64,000 bases of DNA from Sedimentitalea sp042687825 (GTDB lineage Bacteria; Pseudomonadota; Alphaproteobacteria; Rhodobacterales; Rhodobacteraceae), in NCBI RefSeq assembly GCF_042687825.1, contig NZ_JBHUQE010000007.1:62001-126000 (forward strand), given 5' to 3'. Position numbers and translations under genes: made by a program. The notes under the pieces are model-generated. The model made no database searches. It saw only the letters and a program-made list of their open reading frames with translations, and was not told the origin of the DNA. Positions 34,413 through 42,860 of the stretch are shown one piece after another. How positions within the stretch are numbered: the first letter of the stretch is position 1; every line of letters starts with the position of its first letter.

Positions 34413-34871
34413 TCAGGTGCTTTCCACTTCCAGGTGCAGCTTCATGTCGATCAGCACCTGTTGCAGCATCAGCGTTTCGCGCAACAGCCGCTTTGCTTCG
34501 TTGACGGTGATCACGCCATCCTCGATCGACTGCTGGTATTCCGCCATCAGCATCGCAAAACGCTGGCTCAGCGCGATCACGTCGGAATTGACGCCCCCCC
34601 TGCCCGGTCGGTTCGGATGGCGGTCGTCGTAGGACAGGGTGATATTCTTGAGATCGGCCAGCGCGCTGGTGACATGCGGAAAAGACGAGGCCGCTTCCAG
34701 CTTGGCCACGGCGTCCACCGGCATGAACCGGTCGGCATGTTCGTCATGTTCCGAATAGTACCGCCCCAGCGTCGCCTTGGACTTGCCGGTGATCCGGCAG
34801 GCGGTCTCGATCCCGACATCCTTGACCAGCGATTCAGTGTGCTTTTTCAGATAGCTGCCAGCTTCTGTCAT
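34413..34871 (-). CDS. Hypothetical HTH-like protein (152 aa)
   Basis: The protein is soluble and helical. Residues 14-38 (KDVGIETACRITGKSKATLGRYY) look like a helix-turn-helix of the kind seen in phage CII-like regulators, and the C-terminal third is a charged helical region ending in MLQQVLIDMKLHLEVEST. I do not recognise a named family. The start has GGGA 8 nt upstream. It is a single gene, flanked by a long upstream region with hairpins, so autoregulation is possible; a phage origin is only suggested by the motif, and no other phage gene is nearby. Confidence 0.65.
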   Translation of the reverse strand: MTEAGSYLKKHTESLVKDVGIETACRITGKSKATLGRYYSEHDEHADRFMPVDAVAKLEAASSFPHVTSALADLKNITLSYDDRHPNRPGRGGVNSDVIALSQRFAMLMAEYQQSIEDGVITVNEAKRLLRETLMLQQVLIDMKLHLEVEST

Positions 34872-35214
34872 TCATCAATTCCCGCAGGCGAACGGCCCGC
34901 ACATCCCCGTGGGGGAATGTCCTGTTCTTTTTCCCATTAAGGTTTCTTAGCCAAAATGGCATTCCTTTTCCATACCCCATCGGTTCGGGGTAGGTAACGA
35001 GTACCGGCCGCCGCGCAGCCTTTCCCCAAAAAAGATGCCGTTCGGTCGCGATTTGCCGCATTGTTGCGGCAGTCAATAGTCACCGGTGCCGTCATGGCCC
35101 GGCGTCGTGCCTTCATCCCAAGGATCATTTGTCCGAAGGGGCGGGTCGGGTCGTGGCGGCATTCCGGCGCGCCCCCGGCTTGCGGGCCGCCGGCACCGGA
35201 ATTAGACGGTCGCC
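34872..35214. other. 343-bp divergent intergenic region with two hairpins
   Basis: This region separates the 34413 gene from tdk. It is less GC-rich than its surroundings and contains a CCCC/GGGG hairpin at 34905-34915 and a perfect TACCCC/GGGGTA hairpin (34973-34978, 34987-34992). Promoters for both flanking genes are expected here. A frame across 34834-35076 overlaps the 34413 gene and shows no coding character, so I did not annotate it. Confidence 0.45.
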
Positions 35215-35799
35215 ATGGCCAAGCTGTTCTTCAACTATTCGACCATGAATGCCGGTAAATCGACGGTCTTGCTGCAAGCCTCGCACAACTACCGGGAAAA
35301 CGGCATGAACACCTGCCTGCTGACCGCCCGGATCGACGGTCGGGCCGGGGCCGGTCGCATCGCCTCGCGCATTGGAATCGCCAGCGCCGCCGAGGTCTTT
35401 GACGCTGACAGCGACCTGTTCGCGATGATTTCGGCACGGTTGCGGCAGGCGCCGCTGGCCTGCGTGTTTGTCGACGAGGCACAGTTTCTCGGCGCCGAAC
35501 AGGTCTGGCAACTGGCCCGCGTGGTCGACGATCTGGATGTGCCGGTGCTGTGCTACGGCCTGCGCGTGGATTTCCGGGGCCGGCTGTTTCCCGGCTCGGC
35601 CGCCCTGCTGGCCATTGCCGACGAGATGCGCGAAGTGCGCACCATCTGCCATTGCGGACGCAAGGCCACGATGGTGGTGCGTCAGGACGAAGAGGGCCGC
35701 GTGCTGACCGATGGCGCACAGGTGCAGATCGGCGGCAACGAAACCTATGTTTCCCTGTGCCGGCGGCACTGGCGCGAGGCGGTCGGCGACAGGGCCTGA
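35215..35799 (+). CDS. tdk: Thymidine kinase
   Basis: This 194-residue type II thymidine kinase has the P-loop region STMNAGKSTVLLQ (residues 9-21), the catalytic Glu in FVDEAQFL (~86-93), the lasso region and a structural zinc site made by CHCGRKA (~146) and C-x2-H at LCRRHW near the C-terminus. It phosphorylates thymidine for salvage into dTTP. No strong ribosome-binding site precedes the ATG. It converges with the hydroxyacid dehydrogenase gene, 22 nt away. Confidence 0.95.
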   Translation: MAKLFFNYSTMNAGKSTVLLQASHNYRENGMNTCLLTARIDGRAGAGRIASRIGIASAAEVFDADSDLFAMISARLRQAPLACVFVDEAQFLGAEQVWQLARVVDDLDVPVLCYGLRVDFRGRLFPGSAALLAIADEMREVRTICHCGRKATMVVRQDEEGRVLTDGAQVQIGGNETYVSLCRRHWREAVGDRA

Positions 35800-35821
35800 A
35801 CGCTGCAGGACCCCGACGCGT

Positions 35822-36772
35822 CTAGACCGGGTTGGGCAACGGATCGCCGGCGGCAAAGGCCGCGGCATTGTCCAGCGCCATCATTCCCATCGCGGTCCGC
35901 ACATCCAGCGCGGCGGTGCCCAGATGCGGCAGCAGCACGACGTTTTCCATGTCGATCAGCGCCTGCGGCACCTGCGGTTCGAATTCATAGACATCCAGCC
36001 CGGCGCCGACGATCTGTTCTTGAGACAGGGCGTCGATCAGCGCCGCCTCATCCACCACGTTGCCGCGCGAGATGTTGACCAGATGCGCCTGCGGGCGCAT
36101 CGCCGCCAGCACGTCGCGCCCGATCAGGTGATGCGTTTCGGCCCCACCGGGCACAGCGATCACCAGAAAATCAACCGCCGCCGCCAGATCGGCCAGGCTG
36201 TTCGCCGCTTCAGCCGGAAATTCCAGCGTCTTGGCCGAGCGCGAATGATAGCGCACCTTCATGCCGAACCCGAAATGACACCGCCGTGCAACGGCCTGCC
36301 CGATCCGCCCCATGCCGACGATGCCGACGGTGCGGCCGGTGACGTGCAGACCCAGCAATTGGGTCGGGTTCCAGCCCTGCCAGCGCCCGGCGCGGACCAG
36401 CCGTTCGCCCTCGCCGGCGCGCCGGGCGCTCATCAGGATCAGGGTCATGGCAATATCCGCCGTGGCATCGGTCACCGCACCGGGCGTGTTGCTGACCGCC
36501 AGCCCTGCCGCGCGAGCGGCGTCCACGTCGATATGGTTATAGCCGACCCCGAAATTCGCCAGCAGACGGCAGCGGGGCGCCGCAACTTCGGCAAAGATCC
36601 CGGCCGAAAAGGCATCGCCCAGGGTTGGCAGCACGATGTCATAGGTGCGCAGGGCATGAACCATCTCGTCGCGGTCCAGCGGCTGCTGGCTGTCACGGAT
36701 ATCGCACTGAAATGCCGCACAGGCGCGCGCCGCCACATCGGGCGGCATCGGGCGGGTGATATACAGCCGCAT
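35822..36772 (-). CDS. D-isomer-specific 2-hydroxyacid dehydrogenase
   Basis: This 316-residue enzyme has the NAD-binding GMGRIGQAVARR (~152-163), the catalytic Arg in NISRGNVVDE (~230), Glu in YEFEPQ and His in LPHLGTA (~281). It reduces a 2-keto acid, most likely glyoxylate or hydroxypyruvate, with NAD(P)H, as in GyaR/GhrB-type enzymes. The ATG at 36772 overlaps the csaA stop (TGATG). It ends a compact run proC-csaA-hydroxyacid dehydrogenase. Confidence 0.9.
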   Translation of the reverse strand: MRLYITRPMPPDVAARACAAFQCDIRDSQQPLDRDEMVHALRTYDIVLPTLGDAFSAGIFAEVAAPRCRLLANFGVGYNHIDVDAARAAGLAVSNTPGAVTDATADIAMTLILMSARRAGEGERLVRAGRWQGWNPTQLLGLHVTGRTVGIVGMGRIGQAVARRCHFGFGMKVRYHSRSAKTLEFPAEAANSLADLAAAVDFLVIAVPGGAETHHLIGRDVLAAMRPQAHLVNISRGNVVDEAALIDALSQEQIVGAGLDVYEFEPQVPQALIDMENVVLLPHLGTAALDVRTAMGMMALDNAAAFAAGDPLPNPV

Positions 36773-37110
36773 CAGTGCAGCCGCCCGCCCCGGGGCACCG
36801 GACCATCGGGACCGATCAGAACGATCTTGCCGGTTGCATCGGGCAGGCCCAGCACCAAAACTTCGGACATGAACCGGCCGATTTGGCGCGGTGGAAAGTT
36901 GACCACCGCCAGCACCTGGCGACCGACCAGCTCTTCGGGCCGGTAATGCGCGGTGATCTGCGCCGAAGTCTTGCGCTCGCCGATCTCGCCGCCGAAATCG
37001 ATCCACAGCTTGATCGCCGGTTTGCGGGCTTCGGGAAAGGGTTCCGCCCGCAGCACCTCGCCAACCCGGATGTCCACCTTCAGGAACTCGTCAAAGGAAA
37101 TTTCAGCCAT
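36772..37110 (-). CDS. csaA: CsaA-type tRNA-binding protein
   Basis: This 112-residue protein is a single OB-fold tRNA-binding domain of the CsaA/Trbp111 family, with FLKVDIRVGEVLRAEPFPEA at the N-terminus and VLAVVNFPPRQIGRFMSEVLVLG in the centre. CsaA dimers bind tRNA and have been linked to chaperone or export function. Its start lies within the end of proC (8-nt overlap) and its stop overlaps the next start, so the three genes are an operon. Confidence 0.94.
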   Translation of the reverse strand: MAEISFDEFLKVDIRVGEVLRAEPFPEARKPAIKLWIDFGGEIGERKTSAQITAHYRPEELVGRQVLAVVNFPPRQIGRFMSEVLVLGLPDATGKIVLIGPDGPVPRGGRLH

Positions 37111-37918
37111 CGGACAATTCCCGCGAACGCCGGGTGGCGGCGGCGACTGCGCGGCTCAGCAGCGCCGGAAAGCCGTCCCGTTCATCCATCAGCACTTCCA
37201 GCGCCGCCTGGGTGGTGCCATTCGGACTGGTCACGTTCACCCGCAATTGGGCCGGGTCCTCCTCGGCCGCCTCGGCCAGCGCTCCGGCGCCGGCCACGGT
37301 CGCCTTGGCCAGTTGCATCGCCAGGTCGTGGTCCAGGCCCTGGGCCACGCCGGCGGCAGCCAGGGTCTCGATCAGGTGGAACACATAGGCCGGCCCCGAG
37401 CCGCTGACCCCGGTGACCGCATCCATCTGCGCCTCGCTCTGCAGCCGCACGGTCTGACCGACAGCAGACAACAGCGCCTCGGCCAGCGCCAGTTCGCCTG
37501 CCCCTGCCGCGCCATTTCCGATCAGCGCGGTGATCCCGCGCCCTATGGCCGCGGGCGTATTGGGCATGGCCCGCACGATCGGCGTGCCGGCGCCCAGCGC
37601 CCGCTCGAAGGCGGCGATCGGCGTGCCGGCAGCGACCGAGACGAACAGCGTGCCGCCGCCGCCCAGCGTCTCCAGCACCGGCAGGGCATCGCCCATCATC
37701 TGCGGCTTGACGGCCACCAGCACCACTGCGGGCTGGGGCGGCAATTCGGCATTCAGATGCAAACCCTGCGCCCGCACCCAGTCCGACGGGTGCGGATCGA
37801 TGACCCAGACCGACGCCGGCGGCAGCCCGCCATCCAGCCAGCCGGCCAGCATTGCAGACCCCATCTTGCCGCATCCCAGCAGCACCAGACCGCGCTCGGC
37901 CACATCCGACATGTCCAT
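37103..37918 (-). CDS. proC: Pyrroline-5-carboxylate reductase
   Basis: This 271-residue enzyme has the N-terminal NADPH motif GCGKMGSAM (~15-23), RAMPNTPAAIGRG (~119-131) and the C-terminal catalytic domain with SGSGPAYVF and SPNGTTQAAL. It reduces pyrroline-5-carboxylate to proline. It is the first gene of proC-csaA-hydroxyacid dehydrogenase; the ATG at 37918 sits downstream of ybjN by 35 nt. Confidence 0.96.
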   Translation of the reverse strand: MDMSDVAERGLVLLGCGKMGSAMLAGWLDGGLPPASVWVIDPHPSDWVRAQGLHLNAELPPQPAVVLVAVKPQMMGDALPVLETLGGGGTLFVSVAAGTPIAAFERALGAGTPIVRAMPNTPAAIGRGITALIGNGAAGAGELALAEALLSAVGQTVRLQSEAQMDAVTGVSGSGPAYVFHLIETLAAAGVAQGLDHDLAMQLAKATVAGAGALAEAAEEDPAQLRVNVTSPNGTTQAALEVLMDERDGFPALLSRAVAAATRRSRELSDG

Positions 37919-37952
37919 GAAACCCCTCCCCTGACCGGTTCAGGGTCGGGAT

Positions 37953-38453
37953 CTACGCGCGCCCGTAGGCTTCCGCAATGGCAACCTGCATTGCCTCGCG
38001 CGGGGTACGGTTGCCCCAGACCATCAGCTGGATCGCCGGGTAATAGCGCTCGGCACTCAGAACCGCGGCGCTGATCATCGTGTCGATCTGCTCGGGACTG
38101 GCGGTCTGGCCGCCGGTCAGAACCAGACCATAGCGATAGACCATCAGCTTTTGCTCGGTCCAATAGGTAAAGGACCCGGCCCAGCACTGGTCGTTCATCT
38201 CGTTCAGCAGATTGTACAGCCCGGCAATCTTGTTCTCGGGCGGCTCCAGCTCGAAGGTGCAAACCATGCGCAGGGTCTCGTCATAACCGGACCAGGCCAG
38301 GGTGATCGAATAGGTTCGCCATTGTCCCTCGACCGCCATCGCGATCTGATCGTCGCCGATACGGTCGAAATCCCAATCGTGGTCGGCCGCGATGTGCTCG
38401 ACGATGTCGATCGGATGGATGTCTTCTTCCAGATACTGCTCGGAAAGGGCCAT
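37953..38453 (-). CDS. YbjN domain-containing protein
   Basis: This 166-residue soluble protein has a YbjN-type domain (DUF1790): DWDFDRIGDDQIAMAVEG, VCTFELEPPENK and a conserved QLMVWGN segment before the C-terminus. YbjN homologues resemble type III secretion chaperones and affect stress responses and motility in enterobacteria, but the biochemical role is unknown. GAGGTGG precedes the ATG at 38453. A strong nested hairpin lies 20-55 nt upstream. Confidence 0.9.
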   Translation of the reverse strand: MALSEQYLEEDIHPIDIVEHIAADHDWDFDRIGDDQIAMAVEGQWRTYSITLAWSGYDETLRMVCTFELEPPENKIAGLYNLLNEMNDQCWAGSFTYWTEQKLMVYRYGLVLTGGQTASPEQIDTMISAAVLSAERYYPAIQLMVWGNRTPREAMQVAIAEAYGRA

Positions 38454-38472
38454 GATGCCACCTCACTGATCT

Positions 38473-38508
38473 CTAGCGAAGGGGTCTTTGTAGCGCCCCA
38501 AGCGCTAG
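38473..38508 (-). promoter_or_regulatory. Nested hairpin in the ybjN leader
   Basis: CTAGCG (38473-38478) pairs with CGCTAG (38503-38508), and inside it GGGG (38481-38484) pairs with CCCC (38496-38499), with AA opposite AA between the two helices. It lies 20-55 nt upstream of the ybjN ATG, so it would be in the 5' leader if transcription starts above it. Confidence 0.5.
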
Positions 38509-38676
38509 CTGCCTGCTCTACCGACCGGGGCGATCCCCCGCGTCCGTACTACATATGGTGCGCCGCGGCCTGTGGTCTGGCAACCCCCTATTTTGGGGGG
38601 AGCCGCAATAACTTGTGGATATGATGCGATTGTACCGCGAAATCTCGATGGATCCGCGTGGGGATGCCCGGACATG

Positions 38677-38712
38677 AAAAAAGGCGCGCCATCTGCCTGA
38701 TGCGTCGCGCCT
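38677..38712 (-). terminator. Rho-independent terminator downstream of ubiK
   Basis: On the minus strand AGGCGCG pairs with CGCGCCT (7 bp), the loop contains an inner CATC/GATG stem, and six T follow. It is about 120 nt past the ubiK stop. Confidence 0.75.
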
Positions 38713-38832
38713 GTCATGGGGTTGAATATGGAATGGCGCGGCAGCGCCGCCTTTGGATCCGCCATGCGCCGGGGCGCTACAGGCTCCCTCTTGCACGCGA
38801 TCGAAATACCGCTCCCGTCGGTCCGGCCGGGT

Positions 38833-39081
38833 TCAGTCCCTGGCCGCGGCTTCCAGCGCCGCGATGCGCGCAGACAGCGCCTCATTTTCTTCACGCGCTT
38901 TCTGCGCCATCGCCCGCACCGCGTCGAACTCCTCGCGGGTGACGAAATCGCGATCCGCCAGCCAGCGGTCCAGCATCGACTTCATCGCGGTTTCCGCCTC
39001 TTCCCGGGCCCCCTGGGCCACACCCATGGCGTTGGTCATCAGCTGCGATATGTCATCCAGAATCTTGTTGCGGGTCTGCAT
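38833..39081 (-). CDS. ubiK: UbiK-type accessory factor (BMFP domain)
   Basis: This 82-residue helical protein has a membrane-fusogenic BMFP domain: an amphipathic N-terminal helix (NKILDDISQLMTNAMG) and a C-terminal coiled coil (EENEALSARIAALEAAARD). UbiK assists the UbiJ-organised aerobic ubiquinone synthesis complex. GGAGAAG precedes the ATG at 39081. It is divergent from lgt with about 95 nt between starts. Confidence 0.85.
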   Translation of the reverse strand: MQTRNKILDDISQLMTNAMGVAQGAREEAETAMKSMLDRWLADRDFVTREEFDAVRAMAQKAREENEALSARIAALEAAARD

Positions 39082-39175
39082 CTGTCTTCTCCGTGTCGGG
39101 TTGCTGCCTATATGGGCAATCTAAGGTGTCGGGACAAGGTTGACTTCGCCGCAATTCCGCAGGCATGAGGCGGCC

Positions 39176-40066
39176 ATGCAGGCTGTTCTCCAATTTCCCG
39201 ACATCTCACCCGAACTGTTCACGATTTCGCTGTTCGGCATGGAATTCGCGCTGCGCTGGTACGCATTGGCCTATATCGCGGGCATCCTGATCGCCTGGCG
39301 CCTGGCGCTGGCGGCCCTGCGCCGTCCGCGCCTTTGGCGCAACGACACGACGCCGATGACGGCGCAGCAGATCGAGGATCTGCTGACCTGGATCATCCTG
39401 GGGGTGATTCTGGGCGGGCGCCTGGGCTTTGTCCTGTTTTATCAGCCGGCCTATTACCTGCAGAATCCCATCGAGATTCTGCGCGTCTGGCAGGGCGGAA
39501 TGGCGTTTCACGGCGGCTTGCTGGGGGTGATCGCCGCCACCTGGCTCTTTGCCCGCCGCCACTGTCTGCCGGTGCTGGGCATGGCCGATCTGGTGGCGCA
39601 TACGGTCCCGGCCGGCCTGCTGCTGGGCCGGTTGGCCAATTTTATAAATGCCGAACTTTGGGGCCGACCCAGCGATTTACCCTGGGCGGTGGTCTTTCCC
39701 GGCGCCGCGGCCCAGGACTGCCCCGGCGTGATCGGCCTGTGCGCCCGCCACCCCTCGCAGCTGTACGAAGCCGCGCTCGAAGGCCTGCTGCTGGGTGGTC
39801 TGCTGTTGTGGATGGTTTATCGCCGCGGCGCGCTGCGCCGGCCCGGCCTGGTGTCGGGCCTGTTCTTTTCAGGGTACGGGCTGGCCCGGTTTCTGGTCGA
39901 GTTCTTTCGCCAGCCGGATGCCCAATTCACCGGTCCCGACAATCCGCTGGGGCTGGCCCTGCACGTCAGCGGATATGGGCTGACCATGGGCCAGATCCTG
40001 TCGCTGCCGATGATCGCGCTGGGGCTCTGGCTGATCAACCTGGCCCGACGCGGAGCGACGCCATGA
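39176..40066 (+). CDS. lgt: Prolipoprotein diacylglyceryl transferase
   Basis: This 296-residue membrane enzyme has about seven helices, the H-G-G-L motif in MAFHGGLLGV (~112), and the Lgt signature GRLANFINAELWGRPSDLPW (~157-176). It transfers diacylglyceryl from phosphatidylglycerol to the Cys of prolipoproteins, such as the PqiC lipoprotein and the 24-residue lipoprotein in this window. The ATG at 39176 has GAGG upstream. Its stop overlaps the next start (ATGA). Confidence 0.96.
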   Translation: MQAVLQFPDISPELFTISLFGMEFALRWYALAYIAGILIAWRLALAALRRPRLWRNDTTPMTAQQIEDLLTWIILGVILGGRLGFVLFYQPAYYLQNPIEILRVWQGGMAFHGGLLGVIAATWLFARRHCLPVLGMADLVAHTVPAGLLLGRLANFINAELWGRPSDLPWAVVFPGAAAQDCPGVIGLCARHPSQLYEAALEGLLLGGLLLWMVYRRGALRRPGLVSGLFFSGYGLARFLVEFFRQPDAQFTGPDNPLGLALHVSGYGLTMGQILSLPMIALGLWLINLARRGATP

Positions 40067-41130
40067 CCCTGAAGCAGCATATCCTGACGCGCATCCGGCA
40101 GGATGGCCCGATCAGTGTCGCCGCCTATATGCAGGATTGCCTCCTGCACCCGACGCTGGGTTACTACGTGACCCGCGATCCGCTGGGCGTGTCGGGCGAT
40201 TTCACGACCGCGCCGGAAATCAGCCAGATGTTCGGCGAACTGATCGGCCTGGCGCTGGCCCAGGCCTGGATCGATCAGGGGCGCCCCGCGCCGTTTACGC
40301 TGGCGGAACTGGGGCCGGGGCGCGGCACGCTGATGGCCGATCTGCTGCGCGCCACCGCTGCGGTGCCCGGTTTTCAGGCCGCTGCCCATATCGTTCTGAT
40401 CGAGGCCTCGCCGATCCTGCGCGCCGCCCAGGCAGAGCGGCTGACCGGGCATGCGCCCGACTGGCGGGACCGGGTCGACCAGTTGCCCGAACAACCGCTG
40501 TTTCTGGTTGCCAACGAGTTCTTTGACGCCCTGCCGATCCGCCAGTTCGTGCGCGCAGGCACGGGATGGCGCGAGCGCCGCGTTGGCGCACAGGGCCAGG
40601 AGCTGGTTTTCGGCCTGACCCCGGCCACCGCATCGCCAGCGCTGGCGCACCGGCTGGCCGACACGCGCGACGGTGATCTGGTCGAACATTGCCCGGCGGC
40701 GGAAACCGTCACCGCCGAAGTGGCGCGGCGAATCGCGACCCATGGCGGCGCCGCCCTGATCGTGGATTATGGCGACTGGCGATCTCTGGGCGATACGCTG
40801 CAAGCATTGAAAGACCATGAACCCGCTGAAATTCTGAACACTCCCGGCAACGCCGATCTGACCGCGCATGTGGATTTCGAGACCTTGTGCACGGCCGCAA
40901 CCGCTGCAGGTTGCGCTCATACCCGCTTGACGACACAAGGGGTTTTCCTGGAACGGCTGGGCATCACCGCCCGCGCCCAGGCTCTGGCCCAACCCCTGCA
41001 GGGCGCGGCGCTGGATTCGCTGGTGGCCGCGCATCGCCGGTTGACGCACCCCGACGAAATGGGAAACCTGTTCAAGACGCTGGGACTGTTTCCCACCCAG
41101 AGCAACCCGCCACCCGGATTAGAGCGATGA
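40063..41130 (+). CDS. MidA/NDUFAF7-type SAM-dependent methyltransferase
   Basis: This 355-residue protein opens ISVAAYMQDCLLHPTLGYY and has the SAM motif LAELGPGRGTLM (~84-95), then ANEFFDALPIRQF and LIVDYGD. These are hallmarks of the MidA/NDUFAF7 family; mitochondrial NDUFAF7 dimethylates an Arg of a complex I subunit during assembly. A bacterial target is likely but unproven. It lies between lgt and pgeF, with ATGA overlaps at both ends, a conserved alphaproteobacterial triplet. Confidence 0.92.
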   Translation: MTLKQHILTRIRQDGPISVAAYMQDCLLHPTLGYYVTRDPLGVSGDFTTAPEISQMFGELIGLALAQAWIDQGRPAPFTLAELGPGRGTLMADLLRATAAVPGFQAAAHIVLIEASPILRAAQAERLTGHAPDWRDRVDQLPEQPLFLVANEFFDALPIRQFVRAGTGWRERRVGAQGQELVFGLTPATASPALAHRLADTRDGDLVEHCPAAETVTAEVARRIATHGGAALIVDYGDWRSLGDTLQALKDHEPAEILNTPGNADLTAHVDFETLCTAATAAGCAHTRLTTQGVFLERLGITARAQALAQPLQGAALDSLVAAHRRLTHPDEMGNLFKTLGLFPTQSNPPPGLER

Positions 41131-41882
41131 CACTGGAAATCCTGACCTCGGACAGCCTGTCGCCTCTGCGGCACGGGTTCTTCACCCGCAACGGCGGCGC
41201 ATCCTCGGGCGTGTTTTCCGGGCTGAACTGCGGTCCCGGATCGTCGGACCAGAGCGATGTGGTCGCGATCAACCGCGCCCGCGTCGCCGAGGCGATGCAG
41301 GTCGCACCTGACAGGCTGGTGGCGGTGCATCAGGTGCATTCCCCGGATGTGATCACCGTGACAGAGCCGCTGACGGGCAAGCCTGTGGCCGATGCGCTGG
41401 TGACCGCGACACCTGGGCTGGCCCTGTCGGTGCTGACCGCCGATTGCCAGCCGGTGCTGTTCGCCGATGCCGGCGCCGGTGTGATCGGCGCCGCCCATGC
41501 CGGTTGGCGCGGCGCACTGGACGGTGTGCTCGAGGCCACCCTGGACGCGATGGAAAGCCTGGGCGCGACACGCCGGAACACTGTGGCCGTCATCGGGCCG
41601 TCGATCAGCCAGCGTGCCTATGAGGTCGGCCCGGAGTTCCTGGAGGACTTTCTGGCGGACGACCCGGACAACGCCCGCTTTTTCGCCAATGGCGACGGCG
41701 ACAGGCTGCAGTTCGATCTGCCCGGCTATGGTCTGCACCGGCTGCGCAGCGCGGGCATCGGCCAGGCCGAATGGACCCGCCATTGCACCTATTCCGACCC
41801 GGACCGGTTTTATTCCTACCGCCGCAGCACCCATGCCAAGGACGCCGATTACGGCCGCCTGATCTCGGTCATCCGGCTCTAG
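41127..41882 (+). CDS. pgeF: PgeF/YfiH-type multicopper (laccase-domain) protein
   Basis: This 251-residue protein has RHGFFTRNGGASSGVFSGLN at the N-terminus, VHQVHSPDV, LTADCQPVLF and AHAGWRGALDGV, the YfiH/DUF152 pattern with a zinc-type site of His, Cys and His. Family members edit peptidoglycan composition (PgeF, keeping L-Ala rather than L-Ser in MurC products) or act on purine nucleosides. Its start overlaps the methyltransferase stop (ATGA). Confidence 0.92.
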   Translation: MTLEILTSDSLSPLRHGFFTRNGGASSGVFSGLNCGPGSSDQSDVVAINRARVAEAMQVAPDRLVAVHQVHSPDVITVTEPLTGKPVADALVTATPGLALSVLTADCQPVLFADAGAGVIGAAHAGWRGALDGVLEATLDAMESLGATRRNTVAVIGPSISQRAYEVGPEFLEDFLADDPDNARFFANGDGDRLQFDLPGYGLHRLRSAGIGQAEWTRHCTYSDPDRFYSYRRSTHAKDADYGRLISVIRL

Positions 41883-41985
41883 CGACCGGCCCTGCGGGAT
41901 TAACCAGTTTCGCTTACACTTCGTTGACAATTTGAGAGAATTTCGGCCAAAACTGTACCAATGCAGATTTGATACACACCTGTGT

Positions 41986-42020
41986 CGATCTGCGTTGTCG
42001 GTGGGGGCCGACGCAGATCG
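41986..42020 (+). promoter_or_regulatory. Large inverted repeat in the Hint gene leader
   Basis: CGATCTGCGT (41986-41995) and ACGCAGATCG (42011-42020) form a perfect 10-bp inverted repeat around a 15-nt GC-rich loop. A smaller CCGT/ACGG hairpin (42022-42033) follows. Both precede the ATG at 42045. There is no T-run, so these are regulatory candidates rather than terminators. Confidence 0.6.
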
Positions 42021-42044
42021 ACCGTAAATACGGATCGATTGACC

Positions 42045-42830
42045 ATGACTCTATCCTCTCCGTTGCCGCGCGCGGTGCAGCGCGCCATCCAGTCCACCCC
42101 TCCGGCCCTGCGGGGCGTGACAGCCGGTGCCGCACAACCGAAACCGCAGCTGCGCCGCTATCAGGTGATGTCCCTGCAACCCGATGGAAACATCGCCGAA
42201 TCGCGGCATGTGGCGCCCGCGCTGCGCCTGTTCGAGGACGCTTTCTGCGCCTTTTCACGCGGCTCGCTGGTGGAAACCGAAGCCGGACCGGTGGCCGTAG
42301 AGGATCTGCTGCCGGGCGACCGGATCGTCACCGCCGGCGGCGCCGTCCTGCCGCTGTTGTGGAAGGGCAGCACCACGCTGGTGCCCGGGCGGCCGGGACC
42401 ACAGGGCCGCAACCTGCGCCTGACCCGGATCATGGCCGACAGTTTCGGGCTGCAACGCCCGATTTCCTATGTGCTGACAGGGCCTTCGGCGCGGTTGCTG
42501 CACGTGCCGGATCACCTGCGCGCCCTGACCGGTGGCCGACAGATGCTGACCCCGGTGCAGCAGTTTCAGGACGGCTGCAATGTCATCGACAGCGCACCGC
42601 CGACCGCCGTCGAACTGTTTCACCTCTGCCTGCCACGTCATTCGGTGATCCGCGTTGCCGGGTTGGAGTTCGAAACCTATCACCCCGGCCCGAACGCCCT
42701 GCGGCAGATGACACCGGCCATGCGCCGGGTGTTTCTGGACCTGTTTCCGCATATCGGCAACAGCGGCGATTTCGGTCCGCTGGCGCATGGCCGCGCCGAT
42801 GACGGCGCGATGGACGCCCGCGACGGCTGA
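42045..42830 (+). CDS. Hint (hedgehog/intein) domain-containing protein
   Basis: This 261-residue protein has a Hint domain from about residue 70: the Cys/Ser block CAFSRGSLVETEAGPVAVED, the DLLPGDRIVTAGG turn, the later VELFHLCLPRHSVIRVAGLEFETYHPG block. In inteins and hedgehog proteins this fold drives autoprocessing with Cys/Ser and a late His-Asn or His. Here the expected Cys at block A position is in FCAFSRGSLV, with Ser at the likely +1. Rhodobacterales have many such orphan Hint proteins of unknown role, often with RTX proteins. No such partner lies in the window. Confidence 0.85.
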   Translation: MTLSSPLPRAVQRAIQSTPPALRGVTAGAAQPKPQLRRYQVMSLQPDGNIAESRHVAPALRLFEDAFCAFSRGSLVETEAGPVAVEDLLPGDRIVTAGGAVLPLLWKGSTTLVPGRPGPQGRNLRLTRIMADSFGLQRPISYVLTGPSARLLHVPDHLRALTGGRQMLTPVQQFQDGCNVIDSAPPTAVELFHLCLPRHSVIRVAGLEFETYHPGPNALRQMTPAMRRVFLDLFPHIGNSGDFGPLAHGRADDGAMDARDG

Positions 42831-42860
42831 CCGGCCATCGTGCGGCCGCCGTTGGTGGCG

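Larger units (their letters stand above)
38454..38832. other. 379-bp gene-free region with leader hairpin and terminator
   Basis: Between ubiK and ybjN, both on the minus strand, this holds the ubiK-side terminator (38677-38712) and a leader hairpin (38473-38508). A GC-rich stretch at 38515-38605 has further pairing potential, including CCCCC/GGGGG arms around 38584-38600, and could encode a structured RNA. I cannot assign it to a known family. Confidence 0.45.

Noticed and set aside
34834..35076. 80-codon minus-strand frame upstream of the 34413 gene
   Set aside because: It overlaps the start of the better-supported gene and includes the intergenic hairpins; no start signal fits.
38514..38522. 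tRNA-like GGTAGAGCA on the minus strand
   Set aside because: No acceptor stem, anticodon arm or T-loop sequence can be built around it, so it is a chance match.
38505..38894. Frame across the ubiK/ybjN gap
   Set aside because: It crosses a strong terminator and the end of ubiK, and its translation is not protein-like.
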